Part shown: positions 38,068-46,407 of the stretch, piece after piece
Layout of the letters: the number at the start of each line of letters is the position of its first letter
Numbering within the stretch: the stretch's first letter is position 1
Source of the DNA: Pseudonocardiales bacterium
GTDB lineage: Bacteria > Actinomycetota > Actinomycetes > Mycobacteriales > Jatrophihabitantaceae
Assembly: GCA_003243915.1 (NCBI GenBank)
Contig: QHCC01000015.1
Location: 1 to 49,117, forward strand
Reading direction: 5' to 3'
Length of the DNA stretch: 49,117 bases
The notes under the pieces: model-generated
What the model saw: only the letters and a program-made list of their open reading frames with translations
Databases searched by the model: none
What the model was told of the DNA's origin: nothing
Position numbers and translations under genes: made by a program

Positions 38068-38835
38068 TCACCTCGTTCGACGCCTGGCGCGGCGCACACG
38101 CAAGCCGTCGAGTACGCCTGCGGAACGCAGCGATTCCCGGACTAGCATTCGTGCGATGTCAGGCACAGATACCACGAAGGACACCACGAGTCGCCGGACC
38201 CTCGTAAACGGGGGTGCGGGTTCGTACCAGTCGTTGATCACGACGCGACGCGATCTCGCATAGCCGGCTCGAAACATGCGCAAAGCAATGAATATATTCG
38301 GCGCACCGCCGGCGCTCTCGACGAGTACGACCGTCGGTGACCACCGCCTAAGATCGAAGCCGCGTACCACGTCGTGCTCGTGACCCTCAACGTCGATCGT
38401 AACGAAGTCTATCGACGATATTTGTGCATTCTCAAGTATCGTATCCAGGGTAGCCGCTGGGACGACAACGCCAGTGGTGGAGATGTTTCGTTCTCTTAGC
38501 AAACCAGCATAGAGTCTATTGGGCGACAACGTCGAATATGCCTCGTTGCCTTCAGCCACCTGAAACGCTACATTGGGCGGCGCCCCGGGCGCCACGACTG
38601 CGCAGTTAACAACTTGTGATCTCGGGCGATTGCGACGGCATAGCTCGGCCTGGCTCGGATTTGCTTCGATTAATACTCCTGTCCAGTTGAGAGCTTTTTC
38701 GAAATAGTAGGAATTGCTAAGGAAGTCGCCGTCGAGTGCGCCTACCTCGACGAAACCCCCGCCATGCTTGGCTGAGAAGCGTTCAGCCAGCAGCACGTCT
38801 TCTCCGTGCTGTGCGCGTCGGACACTTGTATCCAT
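38068..38835 (-). CDS. FkbM family methyltransferase (divergent)
   Basis: 255 residues. Starts with AQHGEDVLLAERFSAKHGGG and FVEVGALDGDFLSNSYYFEK, the variant of FkbM proteins in which motif I is VDVGA/VEVGA after a GEDV motif. Then GVLIEANPSQAELC, and IDFVTIDVEGHEHDVVRGFD. Likely methylates a polysaccharide sugar. Local GC is low: bases 38461-38520 contain 28 G/C of 60. Confidence 0.87.
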   Translation of the reverse strand: MDTSVRRAQHGEDVLLAERFSAKHGGGFVEVGALDGDFLSNSYYFEKALNWTGVLIEANPSQAELCRRNRPRSQVVNCAVVAPGAPPNVAFQVAEGNEAYSTLSPNRLYAGLLRERNISTTGVVVPAATLDTILENAQISSIDFVTIDVEGHEHDVVRGFDLRRWSPTVVLVESAGGAPNIFIALRMFRAGYARSRRVVINDWYEPAPPFTRVRRLVVSFVVSVPDIARMLVRESLRSAGVLDGLRVRRARRRTR

Positions 38836-39136
38836 GGTCAGGTCCCCGTGAGGTGGAGGAATCGGTGCGACGTGCGAACGCGATCGATCCGTGCTCGCGT
38901 CGGCCAATTTGTCGAAGCGTTACCCTAGCCGAGTGACGAGGCGGCGTCACGGTGCCTCGAGCCAGTGATCTCGCGGAAGTTGGAGTCGTTCGCTCGGGTG
39001 ACCGGGCGACCGCGTTCGTCGCCCGGAAGGTCGGCTGGCATTCGAGCATGAAGAGATCGCCAAGTGTTGCGCTGTCGTAGTCGCCGGCGTTCTGCTTGAG
39101 TGGATGGGTGACGATTCGTAGGAGCGATGCGTCTTG
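38836..39136. other. Divergent intergenic region, lower GC
   Basis: 301 bases between the divergent FkbM and SGNH genes. It must hold both promoters. I see no gene, no copy of the GATCAAC repeat and no convincing hairpin. Confidence 0.5.
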
Positions 39137-39967
39137 ATGCCCGAAGCCGTCCGGTTGCCGATCAGAGTTCTGGTCAAGGGCGCCTCCGAGGTGGTTCTCA
39201 CATCTGAAATTGGAGGGCCGCGCACCGACTTTGCCCTGGGTCGCGTTCTCGAGGCTGGGCTACTTTCGGCGGGGCAACCCGCCGAGGTGCGGGTCAACGC
39301 TGTGCCGTCGGACCTCGCCAGAATGGCGCTGCGAAGTTGGGAGCGGGAGGTTCTCGGTTGGTCGCCAGATGTCGTGATACTCCATTATGGGCACTACGAG
39401 TCCATCCACCTGTTCTTGCCGCGGTGGCTGGAGCGGCATGCCAACAGCAAGCGGTCGCGCCCCGGTCGGATTCGCACCTTCTATCGCCGAACGGTGTTGC
39501 GAGCGATCTGGATTGGTCTCGCAAAGCTTCAAGCGCGTAGCGACGCCGCCTTGGACTCGACCATGTTGGGATGGCGCCTGCGTCGAGTGGCCGCAGACGT
39601 TGAACGGCTCATCACACACATACAGACCGTGGGCAGTCCACTCGTGCTCGTGATGGAAATCCTGCCTCCGGGGCGCCGTTGGCAGGCTTGGATGCCTGGT
39701 TTGGCTGAGCGCACGGCGGTCATGAATGAGCACTTTGCGAGCATGGTCCGCGGTATCGACAAGCCGAACGTACGGATTTTCAGCGTATCCAACGTGTTGG
39801 CCGACCAACTCGCGGACGAAGAGCCAAAGCCGGACGGCGGTCACTATTCGGTGACCGTGCATCGGCTGATCGGTGAGGCCCTCTGTCGCGAAATAATGAA
39901 TTGGGCGGCCACACAGGGACACCTTGAATCGTGGAACAGAGCGCGCGAACACGGCGCAGAAACGTAG
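39137..39967 (+). CDS. SGNH/GDSL-like hydrolase
   Basis: 276 residues. The C-terminal DGGHYSVTVHRLIGEAL matches block V (Asp and His of the triad), and SPLVLVMEILPPG plus SPDVVILHYGHYESIHLFLP resemble blocks II-III. The usual GDS block I is not obvious: the N terminus reads VLVKGASEVVLTS, with GAS where GDS is expected. It may be an acetyl-esterase or transferase acting on the polysaccharide. ATG at 39137 is used; an in-frame TTG precedes it. Confidence 0.65.
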   Translation: MPEAVRLPIRVLVKGASEVVLTSEIGGPRTDFALGRVLEAGLLSAGQPAEVRVNAVPSDLARMALRSWEREVLGWSPDVVILHYGHYESIHLFLPRWLERHANSKRSRPGRIRTFYRRTVLRAIWIGLAKLQARSDAALDSTMLGWRLRRVAADVERLITHIQTVGSPLVLVMEILPPGRRWQAWMPGLAERTAVMNEHFASMVRGIDKPNVRIFSVSNVLADQLADEEPKPDGGHYSVTVHRLIGEALCREIMNWAATQGHLESWNRAREHGAET

Positions 39968-40095
39968 CTGGAGACTGCGTCGCTGTCATGCGCGTCGACA
40001 CTGCGGCGGCGACGGGCGTGGCTTGTTCCATTGTCGAGCACCTACTGCGGGGTGGCAACCGGGTCGCAATCCGTGACCAGTCGTATCCGAACCGA

Positions 40096-40665
40096 TCAGG
40101 CAGGAACCTCGCGCCTGCCGATTTGGCGGGCCGGTGCGCCCGAGACAATCGCGAAGTCGGGAACGTCGGATAGGACAACTGAGTTCGCGCCAATCAGCAC
40201 GTGCCGACCGATCGTGATGCCCCCGAGCACGATCGCGTGTGCGGACAGGATCGTGCCGTCGCCAATTTGCCCGTACTGGACGGGCTCGCGACCGTCAGCG
40301 TGGCGCGAGCCGATGGTGACCCCTCCAGCGAAGGTCACGTCATTGCCGACGCGTACGCCAGCACCGATTACTAGCCCAACCGGGTGCGCGAGGTACAGCC
40401 CGGGCCCGAACCGCGCCCCAGGGGAAACGTCCGCTCCAACCATCATGACGCCCAGACTGCGCAGAACACTTGCGGGTCGGATGTGACCCGATCGGAAGAG
40501 ACACTCCTGTGCCCGGATGATGACTGACGCGATGAGACCGGGGACACTAAGGCAGAGCGTGAGGACACGAAGCCAGGTCGGATGCTCGTCGGGCCTGTGC
40601 CTTAGGAGATCCGAGAAGACAAGGTCGCGGAAGCTCGGCTCTGCGTCGAGACCGGGCGTTGACAC
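40096..40665 (-). CDS. Hexapeptide-repeat acyltransferase (CysE-like)
   Basis: 189 residues, with beta-helix repeats VSPGARFGPGLYLAHPVGLV, IGAGVRVGNDVTFAGGVTIG and VLIGANSVVLSDVPDFAIVS, ending GAPARQIG. Paralogue of the gene at 37425. TAATAT (40678-40673) lies exactly seven bases before the GTG, so the transcript may be leaderless. Likely acetylates a sugar of the polysaccharide. Confidence 0.85.
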   Translation of the reverse strand: MSTPGLDAEPSFRDLVFSDLLRHRPDEHPTWLRVLTLCLSVPGLIASVIIRAQECLFRSGHIRPASVLRSLGVMMVGADVSPGARFGPGLYLAHPVGLVIGAGVRVGNDVTFAGGVTIGSRHADGREPVQYGQIGDGTILSAHAIVLGGITIGRHVLIGANSVVLSDVPDFAIVSGAPARQIGRREVPA

Positions 40666-40724
40666 TCACCAGATATTAGTCCAGGCATCCCAGGATCGAC
40701 GAGGGTCGGTGGGATGCCGGGAAG

Positions 40725-41918
40725 TCACACCAGCCCATCGAGCGTAGTGGACAGGGCGCCGAGGTCCACGTCGATGTCACGCACGATTGTGCTTGCCCTA
40801 GTTGGGCGACGCGGCCCACCTCGCGCGGACAGGTAGCGGTACTGCAGTCCGGGCACACCGCTGGCCAGGCGCCAGTAGTCGGGCAGTAGGCAGCCGGCGG
40901 GGAACAGTTCCACGACGCTCGCGCCGGGGCTGGCGAAGACGAGGTTGGCCAGCGCGGCGCCATGCGGTGCAACGATAACCGATGCGGTCGCGAAGGTGCG
41001 GATCTGATCAGCGACTGATAGCGCACCGGGGTCGACAGCTTGGAATCCGCGTGCCCTGAGCAGTGCGAGTACTCCACTCTCATTCACCACCGCACGGTTG
41101 TTCGCCGACCCACCCCGTGTCAGATAGATGCGGCGCTGCGGGCCGATGACGTCGAGGTGATCGAGCAGCCGTCGGCGCAGGAACTCGACCACCCAGGGTG
41201 GGTTCTGCTCGCTGGTCGCCGGCAAGCCGGGAACGACGAGGCAGTCGGCGCGCACGTGTGGGTGCTGCGCGGCGTCGAACCGTACGTCCGCGGTGATGTC
41301 GAACAGGTCCAGCAACTCGCGCTGAAACCGGATCTGCGCGGGGACGTACCAGCGATCGGGCGGCTCGACCTCTGGGCATTGCTCCAGGACCCCAATCCGC
41401 GGCATTACATCCATCAGAAAGTGGTAGTAGTTCGAGTCCCCGCGCGCGGCGAGTACGCCGAGACGCCCGTCGACGTCGAGCGGTCGACCAAGGAGTGGGT
41501 TGAGGAACAGCGGGTGCTCGTAGGGCTGCGTCGTCCCGAAGTATCGGCTGATCTCGTCAACCAGATCGCCGCGTCCGGAAATGACCGCGCGGTGTGGCCC
41601 GGCGACCCGGGCGTGCGGAAGCTCGACAACGGCCACCCGTCCGAAGGCCTCGCCGTCGCTGGTGTCGGACAGTGGCAGATCCGCCGGGATGCCTTGCATC
41701 GGAGGCCGGGTGATCGTCTCAGCAGGTCGCGCCGTGACGCAGCGTCCGCCCGAAGTGGCCGCGGCCTGCTCCATCGTGTGAACGACACCGGTTGGCAGGA
41801 AGCCCTTGTTGCGGCGGCTAATCCACTGCGTGACAGGTGCGAGAGTGCGGGTAGCGCGGACATATGCGGGCTTGAGGTACGGGAAGAGCGGCCGCAGGCG
41901 CGGCGGCAGCCGAACCAC
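40725..41918 (-). CDS. Glycosyltransferase family 61 protein
   Basis: 397 residues. The GT61/DUF563 pattern is clear: SNYYHFLMDVMPRIGVLEQC, IYLTRGGSANNRAVVNESGV, LSVADQIRTFATASVIVAPH, GAALANLVFASPGASVVELF. Such inverting transferases add pentose or hexose branches. The GTG start at 41918 follows the stop of the upstream FkbM gene by two bases, so the two are coupled. Confidence 0.88.
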   Translation of the reverse strand: MVRLPPRLRPLFPYLKPAYVRATRTLAPVTQWISRRNKGFLPTGVVHTMEQAAATSGGRCVTARPAETITRPPMQGIPADLPLSDTSDGEAFGRVAVVELPHARVAGPHRAVISGRGDLVDEISRYFGTTQPYEHPLFLNPLLGRPLDVDGRLGVLAARGDSNYYHFLMDVMPRIGVLEQCPEVEPPDRWYVPAQIRFQRELLDLFDITADVRFDAAQHPHVRADCLVVPGLPATSEQNPPWVVEFLRRRLLDHLDVIGPQRRIYLTRGGSANNRAVVNESGVLALLRARGFQAVDPGALSVADQIRTFATASVIVAPHGAALANLVFASPGASVVELFPAGCLLPDYWRLASGVPGLQYRYLSARGGPRRPTRASTIVRDIDVDLGALSTTLDGLV

Positions 41919-41920
41919 GC

Positions 41921-42763
41921 TCAGTGGCTCTCGGGTGCCAGGGGTTCGCGCGAGAGCCAGACGCAGCCGTACCCGTCGACCGATGACTCGGCCTGCACCT
42001 TCAGGCCGACGGCGTCGAACCACGCGCGCAGTTCGTCCCACGACTCGCCATCGACGGGGTGGTACTCGATGACCACCCGTTGTATCGATGCCCAACTGTT
42101 CGGGGAGGAGCCGTAGACGAGATCGTATTCGCCACCCTCGCAGTCGATCTTCACGATGTCGGTAGGCACCGACTCTGCGGCGATGACGTCGTCGAAGGCG
42201 ATCGTCTCCACCTTCGTCAGAGTTCCGGTGCCAGAACTGTGGCCAGTGGAGACGAGCCCGTTCAGCCCGCTGCCACCGCCGTTGTCGTCGAACACTGCGA
42301 ATCCGCTCGTGGCGGCAAGCGCCTGCTCGTAGACCGTGACCCGGTCTCCCTGCCCGTTCTGCAAGACGTTGCGGCGCAGGAATCCCGCGCTCGTCGGCGA
42401 CGGCTCGAACGCTCGGATCGTCGCCCGGGGATGCAGCTGCGCCAGCCGGCACGAGAACGTGCCCACATGACCACCGACGTCGATGACCTGAATCGGCCTG
42501 TGCAGCAGCGGGCCCAGAAACCAGGTCAACCGATAGCAGTCCTCGGCGAAGATCTCATAGATCGGGACGCGGGCCCCGGGTCGGTTCGGGCAATCGATCC
42601 GCAACCCGGACCGCGTCGAAAAGCTCAGTGTCTCGGGCCCCCGGCCAATCCGCCCGCGTGCCATGTCGACGAGGATGGGCAGCCAGTTGTCGAACGTTCT
42701 CGGTGTCTGCGCAATGCGACGCATCCGGTAGACGCGCGAACGCAGCCCCTGGTGCACGGTCAC
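41921..42763 (-). CDS. FkbM family methyltransferase
   Basis: 280 residues: VIDVGGHVGTFSCRLAQLHP, AFEPSPTSAGFLRRNV, DDNGGGSGLNGLVS, IVKIDCEGGEYDLVYGSS and VVIEYHPVDGESWDELRAWF. Strongly similar along its whole length to the product of 43867, with the GT4 gene between them, so a gene pair was duplicated or recombined here. The GTG start overlaps the glycosyltransferase stop (GTGA). Confidence 0.9.
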   Translation of the reverse strand: MTVHQGLRSRVYRMRRIAQTPRTFDNWLPILVDMARGRIGRGPETLSFSTRSGLRIDCPNRPGARVPIYEIFAEDCYRLTWFLGPLLHRPIQVIDVGGHVGTFSCRLAQLHPRATIRAFEPSPTSAGFLRRNVLQNGQGDRVTVYEQALAATSGFAVFDDNGGGSGLNGLVSTGHSSGTGTLTKVETIAFDDVIAAESVPTDIVKIDCEGGEYDLVYGSSPNSWASIQRVVIEYHPVDGESWDELRAWFDAVGLKVQAESSVDGYGCVWLSREPLAPESH

Positions 42764-43863
42764 GGCGATGACACTAGACGGCCACCGCCGGCGCGGCGGC
42801 GCCGCTCGATCTCCTCGTGCAGGTTGCGTGCCCACCCGGCCGAGCTCAGCCGAGTGGAGATCGCTCGGCTGACGTCCGACATCGAGGCGAGGCGCTCGGG
42901 GGACAGGGAGCTCATCCGAGCCATCGCCTCGGCCCAGAGAGCATCCTTTCCCGCCGCCACGACCCAGCCGTTGTACCCGTCCTGCAACATCCCCGGGACG
43001 GCGCCGGTGAAGTCCGAGCACAGGATCGGCAGCCCAGCGGCGGCCGCCTCGTGCACGACAACCCCATACGGCTCGATGTGCGAGGGCAGCACGAGGCACG
43101 CGGAGGCACGCATCAAGTCGGCGACCTCGGGCGGCTGGAGGAAGCCATGCATCGTCACGCCGGGGATGTCGCGCAACAGCGGGTCGAGCGGCCCGGCGCC
43201 GACGACGTGCAGATCCCATGGATCCTCGGTGGTGCTGCGATATTCGCGGTAGGCCGCAGCCAGCACGTCGGCGCCCTTGTGTGCAACCAGTCGGCCAACG
43301 TAGAGAAAGCAGCGCCGTGACGCGATTTCCTCGCCCGACCGCTGCGGCGAGCCGAACAATTCGACGTCGGCTGACAGCGAACCGCGAATGACGTCTTCGG
43401 CCGCGAAACCGAGTCGCCTGGCATAAAACTCCGAGCGGTCGCTTGGCACCATCGCAGCGTCGGCGACGGTGTCGACGTAGAAACGATGGGTGGCGCGCCC
43501 GAGCCATTGCCGCGGCGCCGCGCGCCAGAGATTGTCCATGATCAATATGCGCACGACGGTGGCCGGCACGTTCCTCATGACGGCCCGGTAAGCGTCGGAG
43601 TAGTTCCACGACGTCATCAGGACCGCGTCGGGCTCGAACGCCCGGACCAGCTCGACGAGTTCGGCCGATGCGGGCTGCGCCTGCCAGGTGATCAGGCGCG
43701 CGTATTCCTCGACGTGCAGGCGGAACGAGGTGTCGGCCATCGCCTCGCCCAGGGCGTTCGAGTCCGGCGTGACGATCAGCAATTCGTTGCCGAGTTGGTG
43801 CAGCTGCCGATACTGGGCGTCGAGATAGCCGGTCATGCCATTGAGGAGGAACGCGATCCGCAT
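42760..43863 (-). CDS. Glycosyltransferase family 4
   Basis: 367 residues. Begins MRIAFLLNGMTGYLDAQYRQ. Donor domain shows CFLYVGRLVAHKGADVLAAA, HVVGAGPLDPLL, LPSHIEPYGVVVHEAAAAGL (the E-x7-E motif region) and DGYNGWVVAAGKDALWAEAM. A retaining enzyme that likely adds one sugar to the repeat unit. Lies between two paralogous FkbM genes on the same strand, overlapping the downstream one by 4 bases. Confidence 0.9.
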   Translation of the reverse strand: MRIAFLLNGMTGYLDAQYRQLHQLGNELLIVTPDSNALGEAMADTSFRLHVEEYARLITWQAQPASAELVELVRAFEPDAVLMTSWNYSDAYRAVMRNVPATVVRILIMDNLWRAAPRQWLGRATHRFYVDTVADAAMVPSDRSEFYARRLGFAAEDVIRGSLSADVELFGSPQRSGEEIASRRCFLYVGRLVAHKGADVLAAAYREYRSTTEDPWDLHVVGAGPLDPLLRDIPGVTMHGFLQPPEVADLMRASACLVLPSHIEPYGVVVHEAAAAGLPILCSDFTGAVPGMLQDGYNGWVVAAGKDALWAEAMARMSSLSPERLASMSDVSRAISTRLSSAGWARNLHEEIERRRRAGGGRLVSSP

Positions 43864-43866
43864 TGC

Positions 43867-44739
43867 CTACCCCCCGCCCGCTCGGCGCTCCTCGCCGGTT
43901 CTCGAGAGCCAGGCCGTACCGAGGCTCGGCGCGTTCGACTCGTGTCTCACGACCGTCAACCCGGCTTGTCCGAGCCACGCCCGCAGCGCTGCCCACGACT
44001 CCCCGGCGACCGGGTGGTACTCCATGACGACCCGTTGAACCGACGCCCAGCTAGCCAGCGATGACGCGTAGACGAGGCTGTACTCGCCACCCTCACAATC
44101 CATCTTGACGACATCGATGGGTCCCCGGGCGGCCCTGACCGCCTGGTCGAAGGTCGACGTCGCGACTGTGACTGTGCCACGCGAGCCGAGAGCGTCGTTG
44201 CCGTCGACCAACCGCCCATCGGCGCAGAGCAGGCCGTTGTGGACGCTAGCGCTGCTGTTGTCGTCAAGCAGCGCGGATCCGGATTCGGCGGCCAGAGCGC
44301 ATTCATGCACCGTGACGCGGTCGGAGAGACGATTCTGGTCCACGTTGCGACGAAGGTACTTCGCGCTCTGGGGAGACGGTTCGTAGCACTCGATGCGTAC
44401 GGCCGGCCGGCTCGCGGCCAGGTTGATTGCGAAAGCACCGACATGTGCGCCGATGTCGATCACGTGCACCGGCGCGTCGCGGGACGAGCCGAGCAACCAG
44501 TCGATGTCGTAACAATCGTCCGCGTACTGCTCGTAGAGCGGGAGCCGGGCCCCCGGAACGTTCGGGCATGTCACACGCAGCCCGCTGCGGGTGACGAATG
44601 TGAGCTCCTCGGCCCCGCGGCCGACCCTGGCACCGCCCATGTCGGCGAGCAAAGCGGGCCAGTTCGCGAATGTACGGTAGGTCTGCGCGACCCGCCTGGC
44701 TTCGTATGCCACCAGCCGCAGGCCCTTGGTCTCACTCAT
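43867..44739 (-). CDS. FkbM family methyltransferase
   Basis: 290 residues: VIDIGAHVGAFAINLAASRP, CYEPSPQSAKYLRRNV, DDNSSASVHNGLL, VVKMDCEGGEYSLVYASS and VVMEYHPVAGESWAALRAWL. Paralogue of 41921. Both also share the N-terminal RSGLR(I/V)xCPNxPGAR block, which is not part of the core domain and may recognise the substrate. Three bases separate it from the following glycosyltransferase gene. Confidence 0.9.
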   Translation of the reverse strand: MSETKGLRLVAYEARRVAQTYRTFANWPALLADMGGARVGRGAEELTFVTRSGLRVTCPNVPGARLPLYEQYADDCYDIDWLLGSSRDAPVHVIDIGAHVGAFAINLAASRPAVRIECYEPSPQSAKYLRRNVDQNRLSDRVTVHECALAAESGSALLDDNSSASVHNGLLCADGRLVDGNDALGSRGTVTVATSTFDQAVRAARGPIDVVKMDCEGGEYSLVYASSLASWASVQRVVMEYHPVAGESWAALRAWLGQAGLTVVRHESNAPSLGTAWLSRTGEERRAGGG

Positions 44740-44769
44740 CGGTGTCCTTCACTCGTGGCGCGGGCACCG

Positions 44770-46182
44770 TCATGCGGGTTCCGGTTGTAACCGCACGACA
44801 GGCTGTGGGGAAACTGCATCCCGTTTGGCGATATGGATGAGGGCCACGAGGATTGCTGCGGGAACGTAATAGAAACGATCCGTGAGATCGGCCTCGAAGA
44901 CATTGAGCGCGAGCGTTGCCAATAGTGCCGCCAGTAGTCCCGCGGCAAGATCGTCACGACGGATCAATCGCGCCGCGGCGATGATTCCGCCGAGCGAGTA
45001 GACCGACATCGCGATGAAAAGGAGCAACCCTCCGGAAGCCAATTCCTGGATGTAGACCTGGGACGCGTCGAAGGAGGCCTGCAACCCGATGCCCTGAATA
45101 GGCGAATGGTGGAAGTCACGCAGGCCCTGCGCTCCGACAGCCGCGCGAACTGTGTCGCTGCCCGCCGTAGCCACGCCGCCACTGAGCCGGGTCACCCGCA
45201 GGATCTGCAGGCCGAAGGACGGGACGAAGGCTGCTATGGCGCCGACTGCTATGGCGCCGGCCAGCAAGATACCAGGGGCATATCCGCGGGTGCGAGGATG
45301 AAGGATGACGCTCAGCGCCAGCGCCAGCACCACGCACACCGCCCCGCCGCGCGAGCCGCTCGCGAAGACGCCGAAAAGCAGGCCGGGCATCGTTGCCAAG
45401 CCCAGTAGCTTGTCATGGCGTTGCCGCGAGGCTAGCAGCCAATAGGCGAGTGGAATGCCCAGCACCAAACCGGCAGCCAGGAAATTCGGGTGATCGGAGA
45501 AGCCCAACTGCCGGCCCGGCACGCGCGGGATTCCGGTCAGGATCTGGCCCACCGGAACGCCGAGGTAGTCCAGGGAGGCGGCAGTCCCGGAGAGCGCCGC
45601 GCCACCTACGAAGGAGACGGCCAGCCACCGCACGGCGCTTCGATCCACCCGAGCGGCGCCTACGAAGGCCATCGGGATCGCTACCACGGCCACGACGAAC
45701 TTGAATGCGACGGCGAGGTTGGTGCCCGCCACGCTTGCGATCTGTGCTGCCGGGAGCCCGGTCGCGGTGAGGACGACGCGGCGCGCGAGGTAATTCACAT
45801 CCGCTGGAAAGGCCACGTTTATCGCCGCGACTAGTAAGACCACCCCACCCAACTGCTTGACCCACCATGGCGGGGTGCGCAGCGCTCCTGACGGGTCGGC
45901 GACCACCAAACAGATCAACGCGACCAGCACCAGCACGTCTCCCGGCCGAACCGGTCCGACGTACCAGCCATTCCACGTCAACGTGAAGGACGCGGCGCAT
46001 GCGGCAATGACGCCCGCTCGTCTCAGTTCCGCGCGTACCAGCAGCAGGACGGCGGCCAGAGCAATGACGCCGCCGACCAGGACGACGCCGATCGTCCCGG
46101 CTGGCAGGCCCACCCACTCGACGGCGAGCATGGCCATCAGAACCAGGGCGACCAGGACCCCGCCGCCGAACCGGTTGATCAT
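44770..46182 (-). CDS. O-antigen polymerase/ligase-like membrane protein (Wzy-like)
   Basis: 470 residues with about 12 membrane helices. LGFSDHPNFLAAGLVLGIPL and GVFASGSRGGAVCVVLALAL are typical of the Wzy/WaaL superfamily, the latter before the large periplasmic loop (SPIQGIGLQASFDASQVYIQ). It should join repeat units outside the membrane. I start at ATG 46182: codons upstream have many A/T third positions, unlike the gene itself. The nearby GGGGGAG lies very close to the ATG, so the start is not fully settled; ATG 46263 is the alternative. Confidence 0.82.
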   Translation of the reverse strand: MINRFGGGVLVALVLMAMLAVEWVGLPAGTIGVVLVGGVIALAAVLLLVRAELRRAGVIAACAASFTLTWNGWYVGPVRPGDVLVLVALICLVVADPSGALRTPPWWVKQLGGVVLLVAAINVAFPADVNYLARRVVLTATGLPAAQIASVAGTNLAVAFKFVVAVVAIPMAFVGAARVDRSAVRWLAVSFVGGAALSGTAASLDYLGVPVGQILTGIPRVPGRQLGFSDHPNFLAAGLVLGIPLAYWLLASRQRHDKLLGLATMPGLLFGVFASGSRGGAVCVVLALALSVILHPRTRGYAPGILLAGAIAVGAIAAFVPSFGLQILRVTRLSGGVATAGSDTVRAAVGAQGLRDFHHSPIQGIGLQASFDASQVYIQELASGGLLLFIAMSVYSLGGIIAAARLIRRDDLAAGLLAALLATLALNVFEADLTDRFYYVPAAILVALIHIAKRDAVSPQPVVRLQPEPA

Positions 46183-46407
46183 GCTCCCCCATAAGCGTGA
46201 GGGGTGGCCGAGTAGTGCAGCCGCCGGACAAAGAATACGCAGGACGGGTCCATCCTCGGACATCGTCTGTCTGGCCGGGACGTGCCGACCGCCGCGGTGT
46301 GGTCTCGTTAGCGCCCGTGGGGCGTAAATTGAATCAATAGCTAACATCTACCTTGGATATGACAGTCGACCCCTCCGGCACCGTAGCCGGCAACGAGAGG
46401 TGCCCCC

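Noticed and set aside
46183-46347. N-terminal extension of the Wzy-like protein
   Set aside because: Codons here have many A/T third positions, unlike the gene, so it looks non-coding.
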